Of a stretch of 64,000 nucleotides of DNA, positions 8,980 through 17,957 are shown piece by piece. The notes beneath the pieces were generated by a model. It ran no database searches. It was not told where the DNA came from and saw only the letters and a list, made by a program, of their open reading frames with translations. This DNA is from Pseudoxanthomonas beigongshangi (lineage in GTDB: Bacteria > Pseudomonadota > Gammaproteobacteria > Xanthomonadales > Xanthomonadaceae). The position numbers and the translations under genes are program-made. The stretch lies in the NCBI RefSeq assembly GCF_016820515.1, contig NZ_JADHDV010000018.1, positions 1 through 64,000 on the forward strand, in the 5' to 3' direction. Each line of letters begins with the position of its first letter. Within the stretch, counting starts at the first letter, position 1.

Positions 8980-9602
8980 AGGCGCTGCGCATTCCCGTCT
9001 CCCTGTCGCTGGTCCTGCTGGCCGGCTGCTCCTCGATCCTGGGCAGCGGCCCGCGTGAACCCACCACCATCTACGCACCGGAAGTCCGGGTCACGGCCAA
9101 CCCGAACTGGCCGACCGTCGCCTGGTCGCTGGTCATCGCCAAACCCACCGCCGCGCGCGTGGTCGACAGCCCGCGCATCTCGGTACGGCCGGCGCCGGGT
9201 GAACTGCAGGTCTACAAGGGCGCGTCGTGGTCGCAACCGGCGACCGAACTGCTGCAGGACGCGGTGCAGCGCACGCTGGAGGATTCCGGCCGGATTCCCG
9301 CCGTTTCCAGTGCCGACGCCGGCATCCTGGGCGACTACCGGCTGGTGATGGACGTGCGCCGCTTCGAGGCCGACTACGCCGGCCAATCGGTGCCGGCCGC
9401 GACCATCGAGGTCAACGCCAAGCTGGTGCAGAACCGCAGCCAGCGCGTGGTCGCCTCGCGCACCTTCCAGCAGGTCCGGCCAGCCGGTTCGACCGACGTC
9501 GCACAGGTGGCGACCGCGTTCGAACAGGCGCTGTCCACCCTGACTGGCGAGATTGCCGGCTGGGTGCTGGTCAGCGGACAGGCCGACGCCAGTCGCCCCT
9601 GA
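8976..9602 (+). CDS. ABC-type transport auxiliary lipoprotein (PqiC/DUF330-like)
   Basis: Outer-membrane-type lipoprotein, last gene of the MCE operon. The signal peptide ends in a clear lipobox (LLAGC), with Cys as the first mature residue followed by SS. The body has the PqiC/YmbA-like pattern (PRISVRPAPGELQVYKGASW, then a helix with WSQPATELLQDAV). PqiC partners PqiB in E. coli as the outer-membrane acceptor, so a similar role opposite the MlaD-type protein is likely. The ATG overlaps the preceding stop. Confidence 0.88.
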   Translation: MKALRIPVSLSLVLLAGCSSILGSGPREPTTIYAPEVRVTANPNWPTVAWSLVIAKPTAARVVDSPRISVRPAPGELQVYKGASWSQPATELLQDAVQRTLEDSGRIPAVSSADAGILGDYRLVMDVRRFEADYAGQSVPAATIEVNAKLVQNRSQRVVASRTFQQVRPAGSTDVAQVATAFEQALSTLTGEIAGWVLVSGQADASRP

Positions 9603-9635
9603 GCGCTTTGCCGTCCTGTCCGCGCATGCCGGCCG

Positions 9636-10259
9636 CTACCCGCGGCCCGGCGCCGGATGGATGAGGCGGAAGGTCAGGTTGATCCGCTCGCCCACCGGCC
9701 GCGCCGTGCGCGGGAGCGCATGGCGGTAATGGCGCTGGGTGTCGCCAGCCATCAGCAACAGGCTGCCATGCGGCAGATCCAGGGCCAGTCGGCTTTCCGC
9801 CCGTTCACGGTGCTTCAGCGCGAAGCGGCGGGTGGCGCCCAGGCTGATCGAGGCGATTGCCGGCGCCTCGCCCAGTTCCGGTTCGTCATCGCTGTGCCAT
9901 CCCATCGCATCGCGCCCGTTGCGGTAGCGATTGAGCAGTACGCTGTTGAACGGCGTACCCAGCGTATCCCGCAGGCGTGACGCCAGCCGCTTCACGTCCG
10001 GATGCCAGGCGTGCGGTTCGAACAGCGCGCCCGAGTAGCGATAGCGCGCTTCCGGTTCCCCCATCCAGCAGCTTAGCCGCGGCGAATCCACTTCCCGCCC
10101 GAACAGGCGGATGCGATGCACTTCCCACGGCACCCCCGCCATCACGCTGGCGAACAGGACGTCGGCCTCCTCCGGTTCCAGCCACTGTGGCCACAGGCGC
10201 AAATGCGCCCCCGGCAGGTCAATCATTCCATCCGGCAGCAGCGGCAGGGGTATGGTCAT
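9636..10259 (-). CDS. alkB: alpha-ketoglutarate-dependent dioxygenase AlkB
   Basis: Repairs N-alkylated DNA bases by oxidative demethylation, using Fe(II) and 2-oxoglutarate. The iron ligands are visible: H and D in MGWHSDDEPELG and the distal H in QRHYRHALPRT. The 2-oxoglutarate-binding arginines lie in RINLTFRLI. Nucleotide-recognition loop residues NSVLLNRYRNG are also present. The 207-residue length fits the AlkB family. The start MTIPLPLLPDG was chosen over longer in-frame extensions that overlap the promoter of the divergent ETF-QO gene. Confidence 0.93.
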   Translation of the reverse strand: MTIPLPLLPDGMIDLPGAHLRLWPQWLEPEEADVLFASVMAGVPWEVHRIRLFGREVDSPRLSCWMGEPEARYRYSGALFEPHAWHPDVKRLASRLRDTLGTPFNSVLLNRYRNGRDAMGWHSDDEPELGEAPAIASISLGATRRFALKHRERAESRLALDLPHGSLLLMAGDTQRHYRHALPRTARPVGERINLTFRLIHPAPGRG

Positions 10260-10341
10260 CGCACGCCATGCTCGCGGATTTGCCCCACCCCGCGCAAACC
10301 CCGAAAATAGCCGCAGCCTAACGCCACGAGGAAGCCCAGCC

Positions 10342-11967
10342 ATGTCCGAAGCCGAACGCGATGTCATGGAGTACGACGTCGTCACCGTCGGTGCCGGTCC
10401 CGCGGGCCTGGCCTTCGCCATCCGCCTGAAGCAGCTCAACCCGGAAATCTCGGTCTGCGTGATCGAGAAGGCCAGCACGGTCGGCGCGCAGATCCTGTCC
10501 GGCGCGGTGATCGAACCGGCGCCGCTCGATGCCCTGCTGCCCGGCTGGCGCGACAATCCGCCACCGGTCTGCGTGCCCGCGAAGGACGATGAGTTCTGGT
10601 TCCTCAGCAAGGCCGGCGGCCGCAAGGCGCCCATCGTCCCGCCCGGCATGCGCAACCATGGCAATTTCATCGTCAGCCTCGGCGCGATGTGCGCCTGGCT
10701 GGCGCCGCAGGCCGAGGCGCTGGGCGTGGAAATCTATCCCGGCTTCGCCGCCGCCGAGACCCTGCACGACGAAAGCGGCAAGGTGGTTGGCGTGCGCATC
10801 GGCGACATGGGCGTGGCCAAGGATGGTTCGCACAAGCCCGGCTATACCCAGGGCATCGACATCCGCGCCAAGGTCACGGTGCTGGCCGAAGGCGCCCGTG
10901 GTCACCTGACCAAGCGGCTGGTCAAGCGCTTCGGCCTGGACAAGGACAGCGACCCGCAGGGCTATTCGATCGGCATCAAGGAGCTGTGGCAGGTGCCGGA
11001 AGGGCGCGTCAGTCCCGGCAAGATCGTGCACACCATGGGCTGGCCGGCGGACGGCAGGATCTATGGCGGCAGTTTTCTCTACCACCTGGACAACAACCAG
11101 ATCGCGCTGGGCTACGTCAGCGGACTGGACTACGCCGATCCCGAGTACAAGCCGTGGGAGGCCTTCCAGCAGTGGAAGAACCACCCGATGATCAAACCGC
11201 TGCTGGAAGGCGGCAGCATCCTGTCCGCCGGCGCACGCGCCATCGTCACCGGCGGCTGGCAATCGCTGCCCAAGGTGGAAATGCCCGGCGCGCTGCTGAT
11301 CGGCGACACCGCCGGCCTGCTCAACGTGCCCAAGATCAAGGGCACCCACCAGGCCATCCGCAGCGGCATGCTGGCCGCCGAACACCTGGCCGGCAACAGC
11401 CTGGAACCAGCCGGCTTCGACGCCCGCCTGCGCGCCTCCGAGGCGATGAAGGAACTGAAGCAGGTCCGCAACATCAAGCCCGGCTTCAAGAAAGGCATGT
11501 GGTTCGGCCTGCTCAACGCCGCCTGGGAAACCGCGACCGGCGGACTCTCGCCGTGGACGCTCAAGGTCAAGCCGGACTGGTCGTCGCTGGACAAGATCGG
11601 CCAGCACGAGGAACCGCGCCGCGACTACGTCGAGCGCACGCTCGCCCCGCGTGACCGCCTGCAAGGCGTCTACTACGCCGCCACCGAGCACGACGAGGAC
11701 CAGCCGGTCCACCTGAAGGTCGCCGACACCTCGATCTGCGTCACCCGCTGCGCCGAGGAATACGACAATCCCTGTACCCGCTTCTGCCCCGCCGGCGTCT
11801 ACGAGATCGTCGACGACACCCTGCCGGATGGAAGCAGCGGCAAGCGCCTGCAGATCAACGCCGCCAATTGCGTGCACTGCAAGACCTGCGACATCAAGGA
11901 CCCCTACGAGATCATCACCTGGGTGACCCCGGAGGGTGGTTCGGGGCCGAACTACCAGAATCTCTGA
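10342..11967 (+). CDS. electron transfer flavoprotein-ubiquinone oxidoreductase
   Basis: Membrane-associated FAD/4Fe-4S enzyme that passes electrons from ETF to ubiquinone in fatty-acid and amino-acid oxidation. An FAD-binding dinucleotide fold opens the protein (VGAGPAGLAFA, about residues 16-26). The second FAD motif LLIGDTAGLLN is near the middle. The C-terminal ferredoxin-like domain supplies the cluster cysteines (CPAGVYE and the triad in NCVHCKTCD). It is 541 residues, the family's usual length. Its partners etfB and etfA lie 5 kb downstream. The start is MSEAERDVMEYD, preceded by GAGGAAG. Confidence 0.95.
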   Translation: MSEAERDVMEYDVVTVGAGPAGLAFAIRLKQLNPEISVCVIEKASTVGAQILSGAVIEPAPLDALLPGWRDNPPPVCVPAKDDEFWFLSKAGGRKAPIVPPGMRNHGNFIVSLGAMCAWLAPQAEALGVEIYPGFAAAETLHDESGKVVGVRIGDMGVAKDGSHKPGYTQGIDIRAKVTVLAEGARGHLTKRLVKRFGLDKDSDPQGYSIGIKELWQVPEGRVSPGKIVHTMGWPADGRIYGGSFLYHLDNNQIALGYVSGLDYADPEYKPWEAFQQWKNHPMIKPLLEGGSILSAGARAIVTGGWQSLPKVEMPGALLIGDTAGLLNVPKIKGTHQAIRSGMLAAEHLAGNSLEPAGFDARLRASEAMKELKQVRNIKPGFKKGMWFGLLNAAWETATGGLSPWTLKVKPDWSSLDKIGQHEEPRRDYVERTLAPRDRLQGVYYAATEHDEDQPVHLKVADTSICVTRCAEEYDNPCTRFCPAGVYEIVDDTLPDGSSGKRLQINAANCVHCKTCDIKDPYEIITWVTPEGGSGPNYQNL

Positions 11968-12042
11968 AGTTACTCACCTGCCTCCATTGGACTGATTTCA
12001 CGTACCGGCGAACGGCAAAAACACGGCGACAAATGCATGAAT

Positions 12043-12073
12043 GAAAATGGCCTCCATAAAGGAGGCCATTTTC
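12043..12073. terminator. bidirectional intrinsic terminator between converging genes
   Basis: A perfect 13-base inverted repeat (GAAAATGGCCTCC / GGAGGCCATTTTC) with loop ATAAA lies between the ETF-QO stop and the converging metalloprotease stop. The A-tract on one side and T-tract on the other let it work in both directions. Confidence 0.9.
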
Positions 12074-12092
12074 GTTTCTATCCGCGATGTTC

Positions 12093-14477
12093 CTATTTAC
12101 CTGGGTCGAGGATCGACCAGCCGGCCGGCGACTTGCCCAAAGCGGTACTCGTGAACGAACCATTCGAGGCGCCCTGCCACATCCATGCCCCTCGGCTCGC
12201 CGAGTCGAACCACACCAGGTCCAGCCGCCCATCGCCGTTGTAGTCGCCCGACGTCACCAGCTGATAGATCGGGTTCCAAGTGAAATTACGCTCGCTGCCT
12301 TTCACAGCACCATTCATGAGCGTGTACTTGAAATAACCTGTTCCACCCTGGATGTAGCGCCACAGCAAGTCAGATTTGCCATCGCCATCGATGTCGCCGG
12401 CTCCGGCAATCGACCAGCCCGCTGCATACGAACCAAGCGCATGTCCTGCAAAGGTGCCCGCAGAACTACCAAGCCACAGATAGGCACGCCGTGCCGCGGT
12501 TTCTTCCCAGACGATATCCAGATAGCCATCCGCATTGAAATCACCCGTTGCTGCCAGTCTGTAGGCGGAACTCCAGGTGAAGTTCTTCTCGCTGACCCGG
12601 GTTGCCCCGTTCATCAGCGAGTACTTGAAGTAAGCCACGTTCCCCTGCTGATAGCGCCACAACAGGTCGTCACGCCCATCATTGTTGATGTCCCCGGATC
12701 CGGCGATCGACCAACCAGCCGGATACGTTCCCATGGAACTACTGGAGAAAGAGCCATCTGCACGGCCAAGCCACATCCAGCTCCCTCGGGTCGAAGGCAA
12801 TATCCACACTAGATCCAGAAGGCCATCACCATTGAAATCCCCAGCCGTCACCAGCTGATAGGCTGGATTCCAGGTGAAGGACTTCTCCCTGCTCTTGGTT
12901 GCACCATTCATGATCGAATACTTGAAGGCTCCGCTACTACCAGCGATGTACCGCCAGAGCAGGTCGGACCGTCCATCGCCATCGATGTCGTGCTTTGCAC
13001 GCCCCGAGAAGGGAACCTTGGTTTCACGGAAACGCGCCACCACCGGAATCGTCTGATTCAGGCTACGGGCGTTGTCGGCCGCATTGGCGACACCGCAGGC
13101 TGCCGTCGGGGTTCCGCAAGTCGTGATGTTCGGATTGGAGAACAGGCGATACGGTGTCTGCCCGGAATCCCCATAGGCCATGATCGTGTAGAAATTGCTG
13201 GCGGTATTCTTGTAACCGTAGGAATACGGATATCGACCAGCCGTATTGTTGGAGTTGGCCTGGTCATGCGCCGAACCCAGCAGATGGCCCACCTCGTGCA
13301 CCAGGCTCTCGGGGGCGCAGTAGTAACTATTGCCATCGGTGCCCAGATCATCGCCGAAACTGACAACGCCATATCCCCAGCCCGCGTGCTGGGCCGGGGT
13401 CACCGTCGTGCCCTTTGCACCGATCAACCAGGCAATGCCGCATCCCTGATGCTCGGGCTGCTGGAATCCACGCACCAGCAGCGCGACGTCGGCGCCGTAC
13501 TGGTCACGTGCCGTACGCAGGGGGGTCAGCGTCGTAGGAGTCGTAACGTTGTTGACGCCATCACTACCCGTGAGTTCGTACAGGGCCGTCTGGTTCGCAT
13601 TGCTATCGGTGTAGGACACTTCCTGCGCATTCACCAGTCGCAGATAGCCATCGACCTTGCTGTTGCTCAGTCCCTGATTGGCGACCTGGAACAGGAAGGT
13701 CAGCGCGGTCGTCACCGACTGTTGCTTCAGGGCCGCCTGGTTGCGGAATCCGGCGGTGTAGCCCACCGCGACGTCAATGGTGTTGGAACTACCTGGGGCC
13801 GCAGCCATGGCGACCGCCTTTTGCGCAACCTGCGCATTGGCCGCCAGTGCTTGATTCACCACTGTGTCCATGAGGCCACTGGCCTGCGGAATGGCCATAT
13901 CGTCATGGCCGATGTTTGGCGAGCGGACCTTGGTGGGATCCATTTCGACCGCATACAGGCCGCTACCTTGCGTACGGATGGCGATCGGCGGTTTGCCGTC
14001 GCTTTGCGGAATGGATGCAAAAACAGCCTCTTCACCAAAGGTGATGATGGCTTCCTGCATGGGATCTCCGCCTTCAACGCGACCCACCCAGGTCCAATTG
14101 CCATCGATACCTTCTTCATGCCGCTCGTACTTGAGCTTGACCTCGCCTCCATTCGGCAGGGGCACGGTCATGTGGCCGGTCACCACACCCTTGAGCGCGT
14201 GTTCCTCGCTCATGCTCACCGGGTAATAGGTAAAGGCGCCTTCGCGCTTCACCGGCTTCCCCTGGTTCTGATAGGCCATCAGCGTCCCGCGGTCGGGTGC
14301 GTTGGCAATCGAATGATGGACGTCGCGGCCGGATGGGGTCATCCCCGCCCGGGCCTGTGACTTGAGCGAATCGCCTCCTGCGGAGCCATGCAGCGCAGCC
14401 ATCTGGCTGTCGGACTTCTGGCCGCTGCAGGCGGCCAACAAAACTACGGCGGCGCATGCGCCGAGGCGAAACTTCAT
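12093..14477 (-). CDS. zinc-dependent metalloprotease lipoprotein with FG-GAP/VCBS repeats
   Basis: A large (794 residue) exported protein. A lipoprotein-type signal (AAVVLLAAC, Cys17) is followed by a pro-region. The metzincin zinc site HEVGHLLGSAHD is at about residues 394-405 and a Met-turn (TIMAYGD) follows about 30 residues later, as in reprolysin-like proteases. From about 495 to the end there are six calcium-binding FG-GAP/VCBS repeats, alternating D-x-[DN]-x-DG motifs such as DIDGDGRSDLLW and DFNGDGLLDLVW. Family members degrade extracellular proteins. The C-terminal repeats probably form a beta-propeller that binds substrate or the cell surface. The gene stands alone between two converging or divergent neighbours. 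Confidence 0.88.
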   Translation of the reverse strand: MKFRLGACAAVVLLAACSGQKSDSQMAALHGSAGGDSLKSQARAGMTPSGRDVHHSIANAPDRGTLMAYQNQGKPVKREGAFTYYPVSMSEEHALKGVVTGHMTVPLPNGGEVKLKYERHEEGIDGNWTWVGRVEGGDPMQEAIITFGEEAVFASIPQSDGKPPIAIRTQGSGLYAVEMDPTKVRSPNIGHDDMAIPQASGLMDTVVNQALAANAQVAQKAVAMAAAPGSSNTIDVAVGYTAGFRNQAALKQQSVTTALTFLFQVANQGLSNSKVDGYLRLVNAQEVSYTDSNANQTALYELTGSDGVNNVTTPTTLTPLRTARDQYGADVALLVRGFQQPEHQGCGIAWLIGAKGTTVTPAQHAGWGYGVVSFGDDLGTDGNSYYCAPESLVHEVGHLLGSAHDQANSNNTAGRYPYSYGYKNTASNFYTIMAYGDSGQTPYRLFSNPNITTCGTPTAACGVANAADNARSLNQTIPVVARFRETKVPFSGRAKHDIDGDGRSDLLWRYIAGSSGAFKYSIMNGATKSREKSFTWNPAYQLVTAGDFNGDGLLDLVWILPSTRGSWMWLGRADGSFSSSSMGTYPAGWSIAGSGDINNDGRDDLLWRYQQGNVAYFKYSLMNGATRVSEKNFTWSSAYRLAATGDFNADGYLDIVWEETAARRAYLWLGSSAGTFAGHALGSYAAGWSIAGAGDIDGDGKSDLLWRYIQGGTGYFKYTLMNGAVKGSERNFTWNPIYQLVTSGDYNGDGRLDLVWFDSASRGAWMWQGASNGSFTSTALGKSPAGWSILDPGK

Positions 14478-14621
14478 GCGAACCCTCAATCTGGCTGGTG
14501 TTGCCCCTGAATCGGGAAATATAACCCAGCTCGCGGCTTCCCGGCCGTGAAGCCGGGTTTCACACGACGGGAGGGGCGGCATCGTACAGGTTGTCTTAAG
14601 CCGCCCCTGCCCCTCCCTTTT

Positions 14622-15254
14622 TCAGGGGGTCCGGATGGGTACGCCGGTCTTGTCCCTGAGTTCGTCAAGGGTGACGCCGTCCGCAGTTTCAACCAGGGCC
14701 AGCCCCTCCGGGGTGACGTCGAACACGGCCAGGTCGGTGATGATCCGGTTCACCACCCCGACGCCGGTCAGCGGAAGGTCGCACTGGGGCAGGATCTTGT
14801 GGCTGCCGTCCTTCGCCACGTGCTCCATCAGCACGACGATGCGCTTGACCCCGGCGACCAGGTCCATGGCGCCACCCATGCCCTTGACCATCTTGCCGGG
14901 CACCATCCAGTTGGCCAGGTCGCCCCGGTCGGTGACCTGCATGGCGCCCAGCACGGCCAGGTCGATGTGGCCACCCCGGATCATGCCGAACGAATCGTGG
15001 CTGCCGAAGTAGCTGGCACCTGCCCGGGCGGTGACGGTCTGCTTGCCGGCGTTGATCAGGTCGGCGTCGACTTCGTCCTCGGTCGGGAACGGGCCGATGC
15101 CCAGCAGCCCGTTCTCGGACTGCAGCCAGACGTCGATGCCGGCGGGGATGTGGTTGGCTACCAGGGTCGGCAGGCCGATGCCCAGGTTCACGTAGGCGCC
15201 ATCGGTCAGTTCGCGCGCGGCGCGCTGTGCCATCTCGTCGCGGGTCCAGGCCAT
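14622..15254 (-). CDS. scoB: 3-oxoacid CoA-transferase subunit B
   Basis: Small beta subunit of a succinyl-CoA:3-ketoacid-type CoA-transferase, which activates acetoacetate or similar acids. The catalytic glutamate sits in the family motif [10 protein letters not shown]. The segment [17 protein letters not shown] is also typical. At 210 residues it matches the two-subunit form. The ATG (MAWTRDEM) overlaps the stop of subunit A as ATGA; a GTG one codon earlier is the less likely start. A GC-rich inverted repeat follows in the 140 bases before the metalloprotease gene. Confidence 0.94.
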   Translation of the reverse strand: MAWTRDEMAQRAARELTDGAYVNLGIGLPTLVANHIPAGIDVWLQSENGLLGIGPFPTEDEVDADLINAGKQTVTARAGASYFGSHDSFGMIRGGHIDLAVLGAMQVTDRGDLANWMVPGKMVKGMGGAMDLVAGVKRIVVLMEHVAKDGSHKILPQCDLPLTGVGVVNRIITDLAVFDVTPEGLALVETADGVTLDELRDKTGVPIRTP

Positions 15255-15994
15255 CACTTGTCTCCTTGGCGCACGGTGCGCTGTTCGATGCGCTTCTCGG
15301 GATTCGGGTTGTGGACGATGCGATCCACGTAGATGCCCGGCAGGTGGACGTGGTCGGGGTCAATCTCGCCGATCTCGACGACCTGCTCGACCTCGGCCAC
15401 GCAGATTTTCCCGGCCATGGCGCAGGCGGGATTGAAATTGCGCGCCGTCTTGCGGAACACCAGGTTGCCGGCCCGATCGGCCTTCCAGGCCTTGACCAGC
15501 GACACGTCGGCCACCAGCGCGGTTTCCATCACGTACCAGTGCTCGCCGAACTGACGGGTCTCCTTGCCCTCGGCCACCACGGTGCCGTAGCCGGTACGGG
15601 TGAAGAAGGCCGGAATGCCGGCGCCGCCGGCGCGCAGACGCTCGGCCAGCGTGCCCTGCGGGTTGAATTCCAGCTCCAGTTCACCGGCCAGGTACTGGCG
15701 CTCGAACTCCTTGTTCTCACCCACGTAGGACGAAATCATCTTGCTGATCTGGCGGGTCGCCAGCAGTTGCCCCAGGCCGAAACCGTCGACGCCGGCATTG
15801 TTGGAGATGGCCGTCAGCCCCTTCACGCCGCTGTCCCGCAGCGCGGCGATCAGCGCTTCCGGGATGCCGCACAGGCCGAATCCGCCGACCGCCAGGATCT
15901 GGCCATCCGCCACGATGCCATCCAGCGCGGCGGCGGCGCTGGGAAAGAGTTTCTGCTTGCCCGTCTTGGGGGCCGCGTTCGCGGTTTCAGCCAT
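15254..15994 (-). CDS. scoA: 3-oxoacid CoA-transferase subunit A
   Basis: Alpha subunit that pairs with the overlapping downstream beta subunit. The CoA-binding motif [10 protein letters not shown] is near residue 38. Other conserved blocks are [12 protein letters not shown] and [14 protein letters not shown]. It is 246 residues, slightly longer than the usual 230 because of a Lys/Ala-rich N-terminal overhang. Its substrate specificity (acetoacetate versus a longer 3-oxoacid) cannot be told. The nearby ETF and ETF-QO genes fit a shared role in fatty-acid and amino-acid breakdown, though they are not in one operon. Confidence 0.94.
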   Translation of the reverse strand: MAETANAAPKTGKQKLFPSAAAALDGIVADGQILAVGGFGLCGIPEALIAALRDSGVKGLTAISNNAGVDGFGLGQLLATRQISKMISSYVGENKEFERQYLAGELELEFNPQGTLAERLRAGGAGIPAFFTRTGYGTVVAEGKETRQFGEHWYVMETALVADVSLVKAWKADRAGNLVFRKTARNFNPACAMAGKICVAEVEQVVEIGEIDPDHVHLPGIYVDRIVHNPNPEKRIEQRTVRQGDK

Positions 15995-16106
15995 TGGCAG
16001 GGTCCATCTCGGGAAATGTCCGCCATTCTACCCGTGCCCCCCCTGCGCAACAGGTACTTTCGGGCAATGGCAACACCCGCTCGACCATGCCCCTACACTG
16101 CACGCC

Positions 16107-17039
16107 ATGACCGCCATCGCCCTCATCACCGCCATCTCCGCCACCGGCCACGACGAAGATCTTCCACCGCTGCTGGCCGCCTGCGAACGCGCCGGGCTAT
16201 CGGTCCGCGCGCTTGCCTGGGATGACGCGTCGGTGGGCTGGAGCCGCCTGGATGCCGCCTTGCTGCGTTCGCCGTGGGACTACACCGAGCGCCTGGCCGA
16301 GTTCATGGCGTGGTGCGAGCGCGCGGCGCATTCCCTGGCACTGTTCAACCCGCTGCCGGTGGTCCGCTGGAACACCGACAAGCACTATCTGGCCGATATG
16401 GCCGCACTCGGCGTACCCGTCGTGCCGACGGAGTTCGTCGAACCCGACGCCGAACCGATGGAGGCCCTGCAGGCGTTCCTGGCAAAACACCCGTCCGCGG
16501 AATTCGTGGTGAAGCCGACCGTAAGCGCGGGTGCCCGTGATACCCAGCGTTACCGTCGCGACCAGGAGTTCGCCGCCGGCAACCATCTGGCACGCCTGCT
16601 GGACGCCAACCGCAGCGCGATGCTCCAGCCGTATCTGTCGGCCGTGGATGCCGACGGGGAAACCGCCCTCATCCACATCGACGGCGTATTCAGCCACGCC
16701 ATCCGCAAGGCCGCATTGCTGAAGGCCGGCGACACACCGCCGCTGGATCCGCATGCTTTCGGCGATATCCAGGCGCGGGAACCGGCCGACGACGAACGGC
16801 AGTTGGCCGATCAGGTGCTCGCCGCGGCCACCCGGCTGCTCAAGCTGGAAGCTCCCCTCCTGTATGCGCGCGTGGACCTGCTGCGCGGGATGGACGGCGT
16901 GCCGCGCCTGCTGGAACTCGAACTGACCGAGCCTTCCCTGTTCTTCGCCCAGGCCCCGGAGGCCGCCGGCCGGCTGGCCGAGGCCCTGGCGGGAAGGCTC
17001 GCGAACGGCACCGTACGGACTCGCACGGATATCGGCTGA
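16107..17039 (+). CDS. ATP-grasp domain protein, possible peptide/amino-acid ligase
   Basis: A 310-residue ATP-grasp protein. The N-terminal pre-ATP fold (TAIALITAISATG, LLRSPWDYTERLAEF) is followed by the ATP-grasp core: FVVKPTVSAGARDTQRY holds the nucleotide-binding lysine and loop, and LLELELTEPSLFF the metal-binding acidic residues. The pattern PWDYxxR is shared with proteins related to cycloserine synthetase DcsG and with a Xanthomonas family of unknown role. No neighbour points to a substrate; the etfBA pair follows. It could ligate an amino acid or make a modified peptide, but this is not shown. Start MTAIALIT chosen for good fit to the fold. Confidence 0.8.
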   Translation: MTAIALITAISATGHDEDLPPLLAACERAGLSVRALAWDDASVGWSRLDAALLRSPWDYTERLAEFMAWCERAAHSLALFNPLPVVRWNTDKHYLADMAALGVPVVPTEFVEPDAEPMEALQAFLAKHPSAEFVVKPTVSAGARDTQRYRRDQEFAAGNHLARLLDANRSAMLQPYLSAVDADGETALIHIDGVFSHAIRKAALLKAGDTPPLDPHAFGDIQAREPADDERQLADQVLAAATRLLKLEAPLLYARVDLLRGMDGVPRLLELELTEPSLFFAQAPEAAGRLAEALAGRLANGTVRTRTDIG

Positions 17040-17116
17040 CCGCTAGAATCAGCGTTCTGCCCTCGGCCAGCCGCCGCGGCCGGGCCTCTCCGTAGCACTG
17101 AAGGAATTCCCAGAGG

Positions 17117-17863
17117 ATGAAGATTCTCGTCGCCTACAAGCGCGTGGTGGACTACAACGTCCGCATCCAGGTCAAGCCGGACGGGTCCGGCGTGGTCACC
17201 GACGGCGTCAAGCTGTCGGCCAACCCCTTCGATGAAATCGCGCTGGAAGAAGCCCTGCGGCTGCGCGACAAGGGCATCGCCACCGAGGTCGTGGTCGCCA
17301 CCATCGCGCCGGCCGACGCCCAGGCGCACCTGCGCAACGGCCTGGCCATGGGCGCCAACCGCGCCATCCACGTGGTCACCGACCAGCCGATCCAGCCGCT
17401 GACCGCCGCCCGCACCCTGCTCAAGCTGATCGAGAAGGAACAGCCACAGCTGGTCATCCTGGGCAAGCAGGCCATCGACGACGATGCCAACCAGACCGGC
17501 CAGATGCTGGCCACCCTGTGGGGCCGTCCGCAGGCGACCTTCGCATCCAAGCTGGAAATCGCCGGCGACAAGGCCACCGTGACCCGGGAAGTGGACGCCG
17601 GCCTGGAAACCCTGGAAGTCGACCTGCCAGCGGTGGTCACCACCGACCTGCGCCTCAACGAGCCGCGCTTCATCAAGCTGCCGGACATCATGAAGGCCAA
17701 GAGCAAGCCGCTGGAGACCCTGCAACTGGCCGATCTCGGCGTGCAGGCGGCCGATACCCTGAAGACCACCCATTACGCTGCCCCGGCCAAGCGCAGCAAG
17801 GGCGTGATGGTCAAGGATGCGGCCGAACTGGTCGCCGCGCTCAAGGCCAAGGGCCTGCTGTAA
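17117..17863 (+). CDS. etfB: electron transfer flavoprotein beta subunit
   Basis: Beta subunit of the FAD/AMP-containing electron carrier that collects electrons from acyl-CoA dehydrogenases and hands them to ETF-QO. The AMP-binding and family signature region is intact (NPFDEIALEEALRLRDKG, GKQAIDDDANQTGQM, and the signature VDLPAVVTTDLRLNEPRF). It is 248 residues. A clear ribosome site (CAGAGG) precedes the ATG. etfA follows after a 94-base gap that contains two strong hairpins. In Xanthomonas this etfBA pair forms one edge of the LPS locus, as it does here. Confidence 0.97.
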   Translation: MKILVAYKRVVDYNVRIQVKPDGSGVVTDGVKLSANPFDEIALEEALRLRDKGIATEVVVATIAPADAQAHLRNGLAMGANRAIHVVTDQPIQPLTAARTLLKLIEKEQPQLVILGKQAIDDDANQTGQMLATLWGRPQATFASKLEIAGDKATVTREVDAGLETLEVDLPAVVTTDLRLNEPRFIKLPDIMKAKSKPLETLQLADLGVQAADTLKTTHYAAPAKRSKGVMVKDAAELVAALKAKGLL

Positions 17864-17872
17864 CCCATCGTT

Positions 17873-17937
17873 CCCTCTTCTTCCGGGAAGAGGGTCGCGG
17901 CGATGGCGCGACGCGGAAACGCAGGCGCGCCATCGCC
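17873..17937 (+). other. two stable hairpins between etfB and etfA
   Basis: The gap holds CCCTCTTC / GAAGAGGG with a 6-base loop and then a perfect 12-base pair arm (GGCGATGGCGCG / CGCGCCATCGCC) around a 15-base loop. Neither is followed by a T-tract, so they are unlikely to be terminators. They may protect an mRNA end or set the etfB:etfA ratio, or the second may be a copy of an intergenic repeat. Confidence 0.7.
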
Positions 17938-17957
17938 AGAATTCTGGAGATTCCGCA

